Part shown: positions 1-9,771 of the stretch, in pieces
Layout of the letters: each line of letters opens with the position of its first letter
Numbering within the stretch: position 1 is the first letter of the stretch
Assembly: GCA_003550305.1 (NCBI GenBank)
Contig: QKYT01000473.1
Coordinates: 65,107-80,053 of the forward strand
Source of the DNA: Glomus cerebriforme
Taxonomy: Eukaryota; Glomeromycota; Glomeromycetes; Glomerales; Glomeraceae
Direction of reading: 5' to 3'
Length of the DNA: 14,947 nucleotides
Translations under genes and position numbers: made by a program
Notes under the pieces: generated by a model
Seen by the model: the letters and a program-made list of their open reading frames with translations, nothing else
Databases searched by the model: none
Told to the model about the DNA's origin: nothing

Positions 1-3000
1 ATTGATCAAAAACGATTAATCGCTGCTTTAAAAGGTTATTTTTTTAAAATGTAAAAATTCTTATTAATTCATAATTAAATACTAAATTTATGTTGTTTTG
101 CTTATTAGATAGGAAAGACCAATTAACTGAAGAAGAAAAGCAAAGAGACACTTTTGGCGATAGCTTGTTGTTCACACATGAATCAAGTTTGAACTTTAAG
201 TAAGTATTCTTCTTCATTACCAGGTTTTTTTACAGGTAATGCATTTTTTTCTAAATATTATATACTTTTATTGNCTTATATATTATTAACTGCATAACAA
301 CAATTATAACTTGCTCTATTCATCTATAATTAATTAAGATATCTGCCATTGTCAGTGTCGTAAAGAAATTTATGAATTGCCAACTTTGAAAGGTCTAAGA
401 CTTATAAAAGGGCTTTGTGATGGAGTTCAATTGGGAGTTAAAGCAATGGCTGGTTTTCCATCATTGCAAACACTTCGTCATACTGCGAAGCTTTTACAAC
501 ATGGAGTTAATGTTTTTAATTCAGAGAGCAAGTATGTTTTTAAATTCTTAAATTTTTAACTTATTTTTGTCTTTAATTTATATTGGTACTTAATAACGTT
601 AATCGTTTATATAGAAACGAAACTATGGTTATTACAATAGATAACAAATTTAAGGATATGAAAGTTGAAGATGTGGCACGTGAAAAAATTGGCAAAAGAA
701 TATTTGTTGGTATGTTTAAATTATGAAAACAGTATAATATCTTAACATAAAAATTCTTACAAATCATTTTATATGGCATTAGGTTGGCCTTTTCTTCAAG
801 AGGGAATTGTACAAGCTTTATCTGATGAACTATTTAGATATGAATTATCTAACGGTCAAACTCAAGTTGTTAAAAATCCGCATAGGCCGGAAGTACTTGA
901 TCAATGGCAACGGAAGGCCGATAGAATTGAACATACTTATAATAAAAGACATGGGACAATAACTGGAAGTGTGGAACTTCTTGCTCATGTTTTGATGCTT
1001 AAAGGTGCATAATCAAATTAATTACTATTAAAGGTTGAACATATTAATGTAAATTTCGAAAAATAATAGGTATGAAAAGAGTGCAAGACGGCGCACTAAT
1101 TAAAGAATATGGAGAGGAACAAGATCATGCAATACAAACAACAGTTGATAACGTTGAATGTGAAGATTCTAGGTATGAAGAAAAACCTCCTGTTCCATTA
1201 GCCGAGGAATTCCCGATATGTGACAATATATTCTATTTGGGTCATCCTTATTATGGATGTCCTGGGCATGTAATTTCTAATATAGAAAAGAATTTGGCAG
1301 TAAAATTGGCAAGTAGCCCGTTATAGATTCTTTATAATTTTCAAAAATATATTAATTTTTTTTCTTAACTTGCAGGTTTATGACAGAGAGTTTATTGACA
1401 AAGAGCCTGAATTTGGTTCAGAAATTGCAAAAACCTTTTCTACGAGAATTAAATATACACCTTGGTTTAAAGTTGCTCCAAAATTGGGCATAAGTGGTTT
1501 AACTTTAAGCAAGTTAACCGCTAGTTTACACGTTATTTGTAAACCAGCTGAACATAAATCAGGTGATCAAAAATCAAATGACCAACGAATCAATCTCGGC
1601 CTTAATTTAAAATTCGAGTCAAAGAAACAAAAAGTGTTGGGATATACCAGAAAGACTAGGATTAAGGATAAGGATGGTTGGGAATACAGCGAAAAAGCAA
1701 TAAACCTTTTAGAAGAATATAAGGTTTGTTTTGACACTTTCAACATATATTTTATATGTGTTATTCAAGTAACAATAAGTAATTAATTTAAATTTTATAT
1801 ATTATATAGAAAAAATTTCCAGAATTTATTCAAGCTTTAGAGAGTAAGCATAGCAAAGATGGTAATTATTTCTTTATTAAAAAATATCCTAATTGTTGAG
1901 ATGTTAAATGAAAAATTCTAGATTCATGTTACATCCTTCTAACATAATGCATTTACATAGAAATATATACTGCAGAAGATTTTTATCCAAAAGAAGAAGC
2001 TGTGTCTAAAATTAATGCTATTAAGGACTGGCTTAGAACCGTTGAAGTAAGGGATTTCGAAAAGGTGTCATTAGAAGCAGAGCAATTAGATAAGGTAAAG
2101 ATTATCGTTACGTTTGGGTTTTATGATGAATCTAAAATGAATTTATCATTTTTATTATATAGGAAGCAATAAAAGATATAGAAAAAGCTGCAGATAAATT
2201 GCTTAATCGTCAACTCGAAAAAAAAGAAATTGAAAAATTAGCACGACATGTAGGAAAATCTATTATAATATTATTAATCTACATATAATTATAATTAAGT
2301 TGATGAATAAAAATTTTTCTTCCTTTTAAAAAAAAGCAATTATTAAAACCATCGCACGCAACAACACTTTTACAAAACCAAAAGTTCAGCCTTGGCGATC
2401 GAGTCGTTTTCGTTAAAGATTCTGGAAATGTACCAATTGCATCTAAAGGTACAATTGTTGGTATTGAAAAAAGTAATATTGATGTAGTATTTGATACCTC
2501 ATTTATGGGTGGATCTACATTAGGCGATAGGTTGGTTGTGTATTATTTTTATCATTGTTTATGAAAAGAATTATTGTTAAAAATTGCTAAACGAAATTAC
2601 TTTACAGATGCTCAAAATATCGTGGAATGACCGTTCCTGCAAACTCTTTGCTTAACTTGACAAAACCACAGCTCGATCAGCTCGATCAGCTCGATCGTCG
2701 TTCGAATACAGGAAATAGTAGATCAAGACACGGAGCAAATTCTAATTATCAATCGCGTTCGCATCAAGAGACAGTACATAATGGACAACAAATGTATAAT
2801 TCATACCCTTATTACAGTAACGCCTATCAGTACCGTGGGAATAGAGGTGGGGGACATATGCATTCTGCGAATCATACTACGAATGGTTCACATCAAAGAC
2901 AATCTAATCGTCCTCGTGGTGCAAGTGGATCTAATGGTTACATACAATCGTCACATTTGTATCACAATCAAATTCAAATTCGACCACGGCCAATACAGCA

Positions 3001-3181
3001 ATCACAAGCTTCTTCAGCAGCTACAAAATATGGTACACAAAATCAAACACATCATGCTTATCGTAATTCAAGAGGTTCAAATGGGAATGGTTACTTAAAT
3101 AGGGGTGGTTATGGAAGTCGTGGACATTATGGTGGTAATGGAATTTCACGAGGGCGCGGAAGAGCAGATGGGAAAACATAG
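1..3181 (+). CDS. XRN1: 5'-3' exoribonuclease 1 (XRN1/Kem1), C-terminal part, 5' end outside window
   Basis: XRN1 degrades decapped 5'-monophosphate mRNA in the cytoplasm. My exon model is 1-34, 109-235, 339-531, 615-709, 783-1004, 1070-1308, 1376-1723, 1810-1861, 1961-2094, 2163-2249, 2337-2530 and 2608-3181, giving about 764 residues plus a TAG stop. The part seen starts after the catalytic centre. It includes the segments FPSLQTLRHTAKLLQHGVNV and GWPFLQEGIVQALSDE (end of the nuclease core and the D1 region), EEFPICDNIFYLGHPYYGCP, VYDREFIDKEPEFG, EDFYPKEEA, and an SH3-like barrel near FSLGDRVVFV...GDRCSKYRGMTVP. The last 150 or so residues are Q/N/H/Y-rich and end in RGG/RGR repeats, typical of a disordered RNA-binding tail. 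All junctions keep phase except one: a 4-nt TAAG duplication in exon 2 puts a TAA in frame. Exon 6 seems to use a GC donor. The family assignment is firm; individual splice sites are inferred from frame and homology. Confidence 0.93.
197..204 (+). other. Tandem TAAG duplication that breaks the XRN1 reading frame
   Basis: Exon 2 reads AAC TTT AAG in frame, then a second copy of TAAG (201-204) inserts a TAA stop. Skipping these four bases restores an open frame from 205 (TAT TCT TCT TCA TTA CCA GGT) up to a donor at 236, and this splices in phase to exon 3 to give YSSSLPGFFTD-ICHCQC. That peptide matches the position where XRN1 proteins have a similar S-x-LPG segment. The repeat also creates a strong-looking GTAAGT donor at 200, but splicing there to the acceptor at 337-338 would be out of phase. 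It could be a sequencing or assembly error, an allele-specific mutation, or an unusual splicing event. Confidence 0.75.
1309..1375 (+). other. Predicted GC-AG intron in XRN1
   Basis: Between exons 6 and 7 the only arrangement that keeps both phase and the conserved NLAVKL segment starts the 67-nt intron at GCAAGT (1309-1314) and ends at TTGCAG (1370-1375). The result is AVKL joined to VYDREFIDKEPEFG. GCAAGT is the usual consensus for the minor class of GC-AG introns. The GT alternative at 1300 (GTAAAA) is also in phase but deletes VKL; the GT at 1313 is out of phase. Confidence 0.6.
2672..2698 (+). repeat. Three 9-bp tandem repeats (CTCGATCAG) in the XRN1 tail
   Basis: Copies lie at 2672-2680, 2681-2689 and 2690-2698; the last differs at its end (CTCGATCGT). 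Being a multiple of three, the repeat keeps frame and encodes LDQ-LDQ-LDR just after the SH3-like domain, at the start of the disordered tail. Copy number is likely to vary between strains or nuclei. Confidence 0.9.
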
Positions 3182-3579
3182 AAAAGATATCAAACATTGT
3201 AACTAACTCTTGTTTATTATATATAGATATCGATCTTTTTTTTGTAGTTAACCTTTGCACTATTTTGCTTAATTTATTTTTTTTTAAAAAATATATTTTC
3301 CATTTTTCTGATAATTTATTAATCCCTGTTCTTGTAAAGTTTTTTATGCATTGGTCAATCAATGTACAGGCATCTTGTTATACTATTCTTGATCTATGTT
3401 CGTATAGAAATCATAGATAACAGTACCTTATTATTAAATTATCATTTGGATCAAAATGTTATTACATGACAAAAATAAAATATATTTTAAATCATACATA
3501 TATATTATATTTATTCTACTAATAACCAAATTTATAAATAGTAAATACAAAAAATTTGAATGTAATTGTTTTAGAGTAT
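3182..3579. other. Convergent intergenic region between XRN1 and PSMA6
   Basis: This is an AT-rich stretch of about 400 bp between two stop codons, so it should hold both 3' UTRs. An AATAAA-type poly(A) signal reads on the minus strand at 3510-3515, about 65 nt past the PSMA6 stop. Another reads on the plus strand at 3474-3479, rather far from the XRN1 stop. I see no gene here; the short open frames lack family motifs. Confidence 0.6.
3510..3515 (-). terminator. Candidate poly(A) signal for PSMA6
   Basis: AATAAA reads on the minus strand (TTTATT on the plus strand), about 65 nt downstream of the PSMA6 stop codon. Position and sequence suit a fungal 3'-end signal, but the surrounding AT-rich sequence makes chance matches common. 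Confidence 0.4.
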
Positions 3580-4759
<1,180 letters not shown>

Positions 4760-5203
4760 ATTGGAGGTTGATAAAAACGATTTCGGAAACTCCAATTACG
4801 TACAATTTATATGGATTTTCATTAATCACGTGAAGATCTATAAATAAATTAGGAATATTTTTTTCGGCTTGCTATTCGTAAAGTAATAATAATCTAATTG
4901 ACCTTTTCTTATAAAATTCCGGCAAAATCGAGAAAAATTGAAATTTTATTGTCCAGTCCAACCGATAGATCGGGAAAATCCGGTAAAATATTTCTTTCCG
5001 ATCCTAAGGTGCAATTTACAGTATATGCGGACGCTCTTACGGCCCTATCATGGGAATAATATAAGCAAAGACAATCCGTTTACCAAATTATCAAATTTGT
5101 AAAGCTTTCCGCGATTTTAATATATGATTATCTTTTTTTTTTTTGAAAAAATTAAACCAAAAGGCTATATTACGCGTTATTTTATTTTATAATATATTAC
5201 AAA
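4760..5203. promoter_or_regulatory. Bidirectional promoter region, PSMA6 / SRPBCC gene
   Basis: These 444 bp separate two divergent start codons and hold no open gene. The palindrome TCACGTGA (E-box core CACGTG at 4827-4832) sits 66 bp upstream of the PSMA6 ATG. The pattern CGGNAAAAT occurs three times in the same orientation (4920-4928, 4971-4979, 4981-4989), in a part less AT-rich than its flanks. An ACGCGT (MluI-box-like) lies at 5172-5177, about 27 bp before the SRPBCC ATG. Assigning any of these to a real factor is inference. Confidence 0.5.
4826..4833. promoter_or_regulatory. TCACGTGA palindrome (E-box) upstream of PSMA6
   Basis: This is identical to the 8-mer in front of the DDX59-like gene, and lies 66 bp upstream of the PSMA6 start codon in the divergent promoter region. 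The CACGTG core is a classical bHLH target; use by this organism is not shown. Confidence 0.45.
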
Positions 5204-5918
5204 ATGTTTTCATTATCAGATTTTCCAGACTTGACGGCACGTAGTCTTTCTACCATTTTGTCTTCCTATACATTGGAACCAACTGTTACTTTGTTGCTTA
5301 TGGGAGCACTTGCTCTTATAATAGGCATTTTTCTGATACCTAAAGACCACGTGTGCAGCCGAACCGCAGAATATGCTCAACCACGGAATAAACTTTGGAA
5401 TGCTCTAGTAGAGTTTGGGGCTTACCCACGATGGAGGTCCAATGTTACAAAAGTTGAAGTTAATCCACCAGGACATATTCCACCCGATGGTTTTGAGTGG
5501 TTTAGGGAATTCACGCCACATGGCAACATAAAGTTCCGTGTGGTAGAACGTTGGGAGGACAAATTATTAAAGAGAGAGGTACTGTTGTGATAAAATTTCG
5601 ATTGATCGTTTATTTTCACTAATCAATCCAATTTTTATAATCGTTAATTAGATTGTACGTGAAAAAGGAGTTTATTTTAGCGGTAGCTGGACGATTGAAC
5701 TTGAAGAAACGAGCAAAGACTCTACAAGAGTTACCATCACTGAAAAAACTTGTGTACATAAAACTTTATATAAAGTAATGGGATTAATTATAGGATATAA
5801 TAAGACAATTGATCTATTTCTATCGGATCTTGGTGCAAAATTTGATCAACAAGTAATAATTACAGACGCGATGAACAAGAAAGAAGCTGAAAAAATTTTC
5901 AAAAAAATCGAAGAATAG
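5204..5918 (+). CDS. Membrane-anchored SRPBCC / START-like (polyketide cyclase-type) protein
   Basis: Two exons (5204-5578 and 5652-5918, joined by a GT-AG intron in phase) encode 213 residues. Residues 27-45 (TVTLLLMGALALIIGIFLIP region) form one hydrophobic membrane segment near the N-terminus. The rest has the layout of an SRPBCC helix-grip domain: a first helix with PRNKLWNALVEFGAYPRW, then strands (VEVNPPG, FEWFREF, KFRVVERW, VYFSGSWTIELEE, TRVTITEKT), and a long C-terminal helix (GYNKTIDLFLSDLGAKFDQQ). SRPBCC domains bind hydrophobic ligands in a deep pocket; some move lipids and others are cyclases or co-chaperones. The ligand here cannot be told from sequence. It shares its promoter region with PSMA6, which does not by itself imply a proteasome role. 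ATG 5204 is the first in-frame start and keeps the membrane segment. Confidence 0.8.
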
Positions 5919-6242
5919 TAAATTTGTTACTTGTGGTTATTATTATTTTTTAATAGGGTTTTAGAAATACCAAATATATTTTATTAAATATTATTTATAC
6001 CATTTACAATAATCATAAATTGAAACATTCATAAGACGAGCTCTTTTTTTTTTTATTAAAGATTAGATCTAAAAATAAAAGTTAAACAGCAGATATCAGA
6101 TATGTTGATCTATGCACTTTCGTACTTAAGGGAATGATTGGTTGATTTAATGATTAGATCATAGTTTTATATCGCTGAAATAGATTAAAAATATCTTTTT
6201 CTCCGGAAAAAAAAAATTGAATAGTTTGGTTGTTTTTTGAAA
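5919..6242 (+). promoter_or_regulatory. Intergenic region upstream of the amidohydrolase gene
   Basis: These 324 bp between two same-direction genes are AT-rich, with short A and T runs, and have no coding frame with recognisable content. They should carry the 3' UTR of the SRPBCC gene and the promoter of the amidohydrolase gene. No clear TATA box or known operator stands out. Confidence 0.4.
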
Positions 6243-8747
6243 ATGACTGACAAAAATAAAAATGATTTCAATAGAAAAATATCAAAATTAAAAAATTCAA
6301 ATATTTTTTTATCATTAATAATATTTAGTTCATTATATATATTATATGTAATTAATTATACTTCATTTTCACAAAGATCTACACAATATTCAAATGGTAT
6401 ATCATATGAAACGTATGAATATGGTTTATCAAAATGTGAAGCAATAAAAAAGATTAAACCCGACAATAATAATATACAAGATAGAAAAACAAATCCGAGA
6501 TATGTTCCTGGCACTAAAAGTGTTTTATTAAAAAATGCTAGAATATTGGACGGCATTGGAGGCGATTATATTGGTGATCTATTATTAAAAGATGGTATTA
6601 TTAGTGAAATTGTTAAGTTTGCAGGAGAGAATGAGAAAAGAAGAGTTGATGATGATACTGTCATTATTGATTTAAAGAAGAAATTTGTTAGTCCCGGGTT
6701 AATTGACATGCACAGGTATTTATATAATTTACTCCGAAAAAATTTAGAATTTTAATGATTTCTTAAAAATATTCTAGTCATGCAGGAGTAGCATCATGGC
6801 CAAATTTAAGAGGTACTGATGATACTAACGAAGAAACAGACCCACTTACACCATTCGTTAGTATAAAATAAAAGTTTTTTTTTTAAAAAAAAAACAAACA
6901 AATAATAAATAAATTTAAATCAAAATTTATATTATAAATAGGTTCGTGCAAAGGATGCGATAAATCCAAGTGATCCCGGTAAATTTTCATTAAAAATGGT
7001 TCTTATCTAAATATTTATTTATACTAACCTTTTCTGTATGTTATGATAGCAATTAGGATAATATCATCAGGAGGAATTACAACATCATTGATATTACCAG
7101 GAAGTGGGAATTTAATGGGAGGAGAAGGATATGTAATAAAAATGCGACCAGTTTCAACGTTATCAGTAGAAGATATGGGAATAAATTATGGTATTAATCC
7201 TGAAGAAGAAAAAGAATGGAGATGGTTAAAAATGGCATGTGGAGAAAACCCAAAGAAAGTTTATCGTTTAAAAAATCGTATGCCAACTACTCGTCTCGGT
7301 GAAGGATGGTTATTTAGAAAGAGATTTGATGAAGCAAAAAAGATTCTGATAAAACAAAATGATTGGTGCGATTTTGCTAGCAAATTATCATCTACTAATG
7401 AACAATTAAATAGTCCGTTTCCTGAAGATTTACAATATGATAGTTTAGTTGCTTTATTTAGAGGTGATGCAAGATTAAATGTTCATTGCTATGAGGTAAT
7501 TTTTATGTTAAATTTTTTTTTTGTTTTTTTTTTATATAATATAAATTCCTCTTTTTTTGATTTTTAGACTTTTGATATAGAAGCTATGATAAGGCATTCG
7601 TTAGAATTTAATTTTACAATATCAGCAATTCATCATGCATTAGATGCCTATCGTATTCCAGATGTAATAAAAAGGGCAAATTCGCAGATTACTATAGCAA
7701 CATTTTCAGATTTATGGGGATATAAAAAAGAAGCATTTCAAGCAAGTACACGTTCACCAAAAATTTTAGCAGATGCCGGTATTCCTGTTGCATTGAAGTC
7801 GGATCATCCAGTAACAAATGCACAACATTTAGCATTTGAAGCAGCAAAAGCACATTATTATGGACTTGATGAAAAATTAGCTATAGCATCAATTACTTCA
7901 GTACCGGCAAATGCACTTGGATTAAATCATCGGATTGGACAAATTTCAATTGGTTATGATGCTGACATTGTCGTGTGGGATTCTCATCCACTTGAATTAG
8001 GTGCTACTCCATTAGAAGTTTATATTGATGGTATTCCTCAATTTAATACTTCTGCTTCTGTTCTTACTAATTTTACTAAGAAGAGTACTAAGAAGAATGA
8101 TGATTCTTTTGAGAAGAATATTAATAAGGAAAATACAGATAATACAAATAATATAAAGGAAAGAACAGCATCTTCAGTTATTATAAAAAATATTGGTAAA
8201 GTTTTTATAGACGAGGATACTATTATTGAATCTGTTTCGTCTAATTCATCATTGAATGATAAAAATATTAGCATAATAGTTAAAGATGGTTTGGTAGAAT
8301 GTATTGGCACTAATTGCACAAATGCTATCGATACAATCACAAATAATTCACCAGAAATTATTGATTTAAATGGAGGATATATACTTCCAGGGATGATCGC
8401 AGTCGGTACATCATTAGGATTAGTTGAAATTGATGCAGAAGTTATAACATCAGATGGAATTGCTCCGATCATAGTTGATCCAAATAGTGAGGATAGAGTA
8501 ATAAAAGCTATAGATGGATTGAAACTTGGCGGCAAACATTTAAATGTTGCTTATAAGGCTGGTGTGCTTACTTCTATTACACCTCCATTATCACGAGGTG
8601 TAATAGATGGTATTTCTGTTGCTTTTAAAACTGGTGCTCATTCAGTTATTGATGATGATGATGAAACCATAATTGAAAAAGAAGCTGCTCTTCATGTAAA
8701 AATTGGCACTCCTTTCAATAATGGTAAATTTATACCGTTTTTTTTTT

Positions 8748-8779
<32 letters not shown>

Positions 8780-9531
8780 TTTACATATATATATTTTTAT
8801 ATTTAAAAAATTTTTTCTAATATTATCTTACACCATTTGAAATATTAGCTTATATATCATCGGTGTCAAGTCAAATTGGATTGTTGCGTAGAATATTAAT
8901 TCATTCTTTATTTAAACCATCGCCAAGAAATATTTATAATAAGGTTGCGAAAGGATTAGTCCCATTAGCAGTTTATACTCACTCTAAAGATGAAATTGCA
9001 TCAATAATTAATTTGAAAAAACAATTGTCCTATCATGGTGGCAATTTACAAATTATTATAATTGGAGGTGCAGAAGCTCATTTATTAGCTGAACATTTAT
9101 CAAGAAATAATGTTTCAGTTGTATTATCACCTTCAAGACCTGTACCGGATTTATGGACTGCTAAAAATGTTTTAACGGGATTTCCTTTAACAAATCTTAC
9201 TGGTGTAGAAATACTAATAAAACATAAAGTTAAAACTGCTCTTGGTGTTGGTAATTCTGCTTGGACAAGAAATTTAGCTTGGGATGCTGGTTGGATTCTT
9301 GCTAATTCAAAAGGACTTTTATCTGAAAAAGATGCTATTGGTTTAATTTCTTGGAATTTAGAAAAATTTTTCAATTTAAATAGAAATAAATTAAACAAAC
9401 AAGATTTACGTGTAGGTAACATTGCTAATTTTGTTGCTTACGATGGTAGTCCTTTTAATCTACACACTAAAATTAAATTAATTGCTGGTGGTGGTAGAAA
9501 AAATGTGCTTATTGATCCAATCCAAGATTAA
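6243..9531 (+). CDS. Membrane-anchored tandem amidohydrolase-family protein (fungal 'CE9-like' type)
   Basis: Six exons (6243-6715, 6778-6856, 6942-6978, 7050-7495, 7568-8723, 8849-9531), all GT-AG and in phase, encode 957 residues. Residues 21-39 form one membrane anchor. The first amidohydrolase module (about 95-505) carries the metal-dependent hydrolase ligands: H157-S-H159 in GLIDMHSHAG, H342 (NVHCYE), H367 (SAIHHALDAY) and D424 (ALKSDHP). A polar K/N/D/T-rich linker (about 505-545) follows. The second module (about 546-957) has the matching strand pattern SVIIKNIGKVF...GGYILPGMIAVGT but no HxH, so it is probably not catalytic. Similar two-module fungal proteins are often annotated as carbohydrate esterase family 9 or imidazolonepropionase-like amidohydrolases; the substrate is unknown. 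ATG 6243 is chosen as the first ATG of the open frame; the upstream TTG is not a start in a fungus. Confidence 0.85.
8724..8848 (+). repeat. Intron with two long poly-T tracts
   Basis: Intron 5 of the amidohydrolase gene holds 22 T (8738-8759), one C, then 22 more T (8761-8782), followed by TACATATATATA. The intron is in phase with GT...AG ends. The homopolymer lengths are likely to be inexact in the assembly, which would not affect the protein. Confidence 0.85.
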
Positions 9532-9771
9532 ACGATATAATATTTTAAATTATGATTTTCAATTTTTATTTTATTTTTTTTTTCATATCCTAAATAATAA
9601 TTTTTTTTTCTAATTTTAATAAAAAAAAAAAAAAATTATTTATTAAATTTGATTCGACAATACCTATACTATAAAAAAAAAAATTTACAATAAATGATGA
9701 CATAGATAACATTTTACAGTTTATAACAATTATAACTAATATAATAAAAGGATATATCCTATTTCATATCT
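9532..9771. other. Convergent intergenic region, amidohydrolase / DDX59-like gene
   Basis: This 240-bp AT-rich spacer lies between two stop codons. It has an AATAAA on the plus strand at 9618-9623, 87 nt after the amidohydrolase stop, and one on the minus strand at 9639-9644, about 130 nt after the helicase stop. The two 3' ends therefore probably overlap or nearly touch. No gene seen. Confidence 0.5.

Noticed and set aside
2781..3098. Second plus-strand frame inside the XRN1 last exon
   Set aside because: It is an out-of-frame shadow of the Q/N/H-rich tail; repeat-rich codons keep other frames open by chance.
3021..3362. Minus-strand open frame overlapping the XRN1 3' end
   Set aside because: It overlaps the RGG tail of XRN1 and the 3' UTR, with low-complexity content and no recognisable domain.
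7496..7567. Read-through extension of amidohydrolase exon 4
   Set aside because: The open frame continues into poly-T sequence coding mainly Phe, but GTAATT...TTTTTAG borders an in-phase intron that restores the conserved HCYETFDIEA segment.
8038..8535. Minus-strand open frame of 165 codons inside the amidohydrolase gene
   Set aside because: It is antisense to a well-supported exon, has a composition set by the opposite strand, and shows no family motif.
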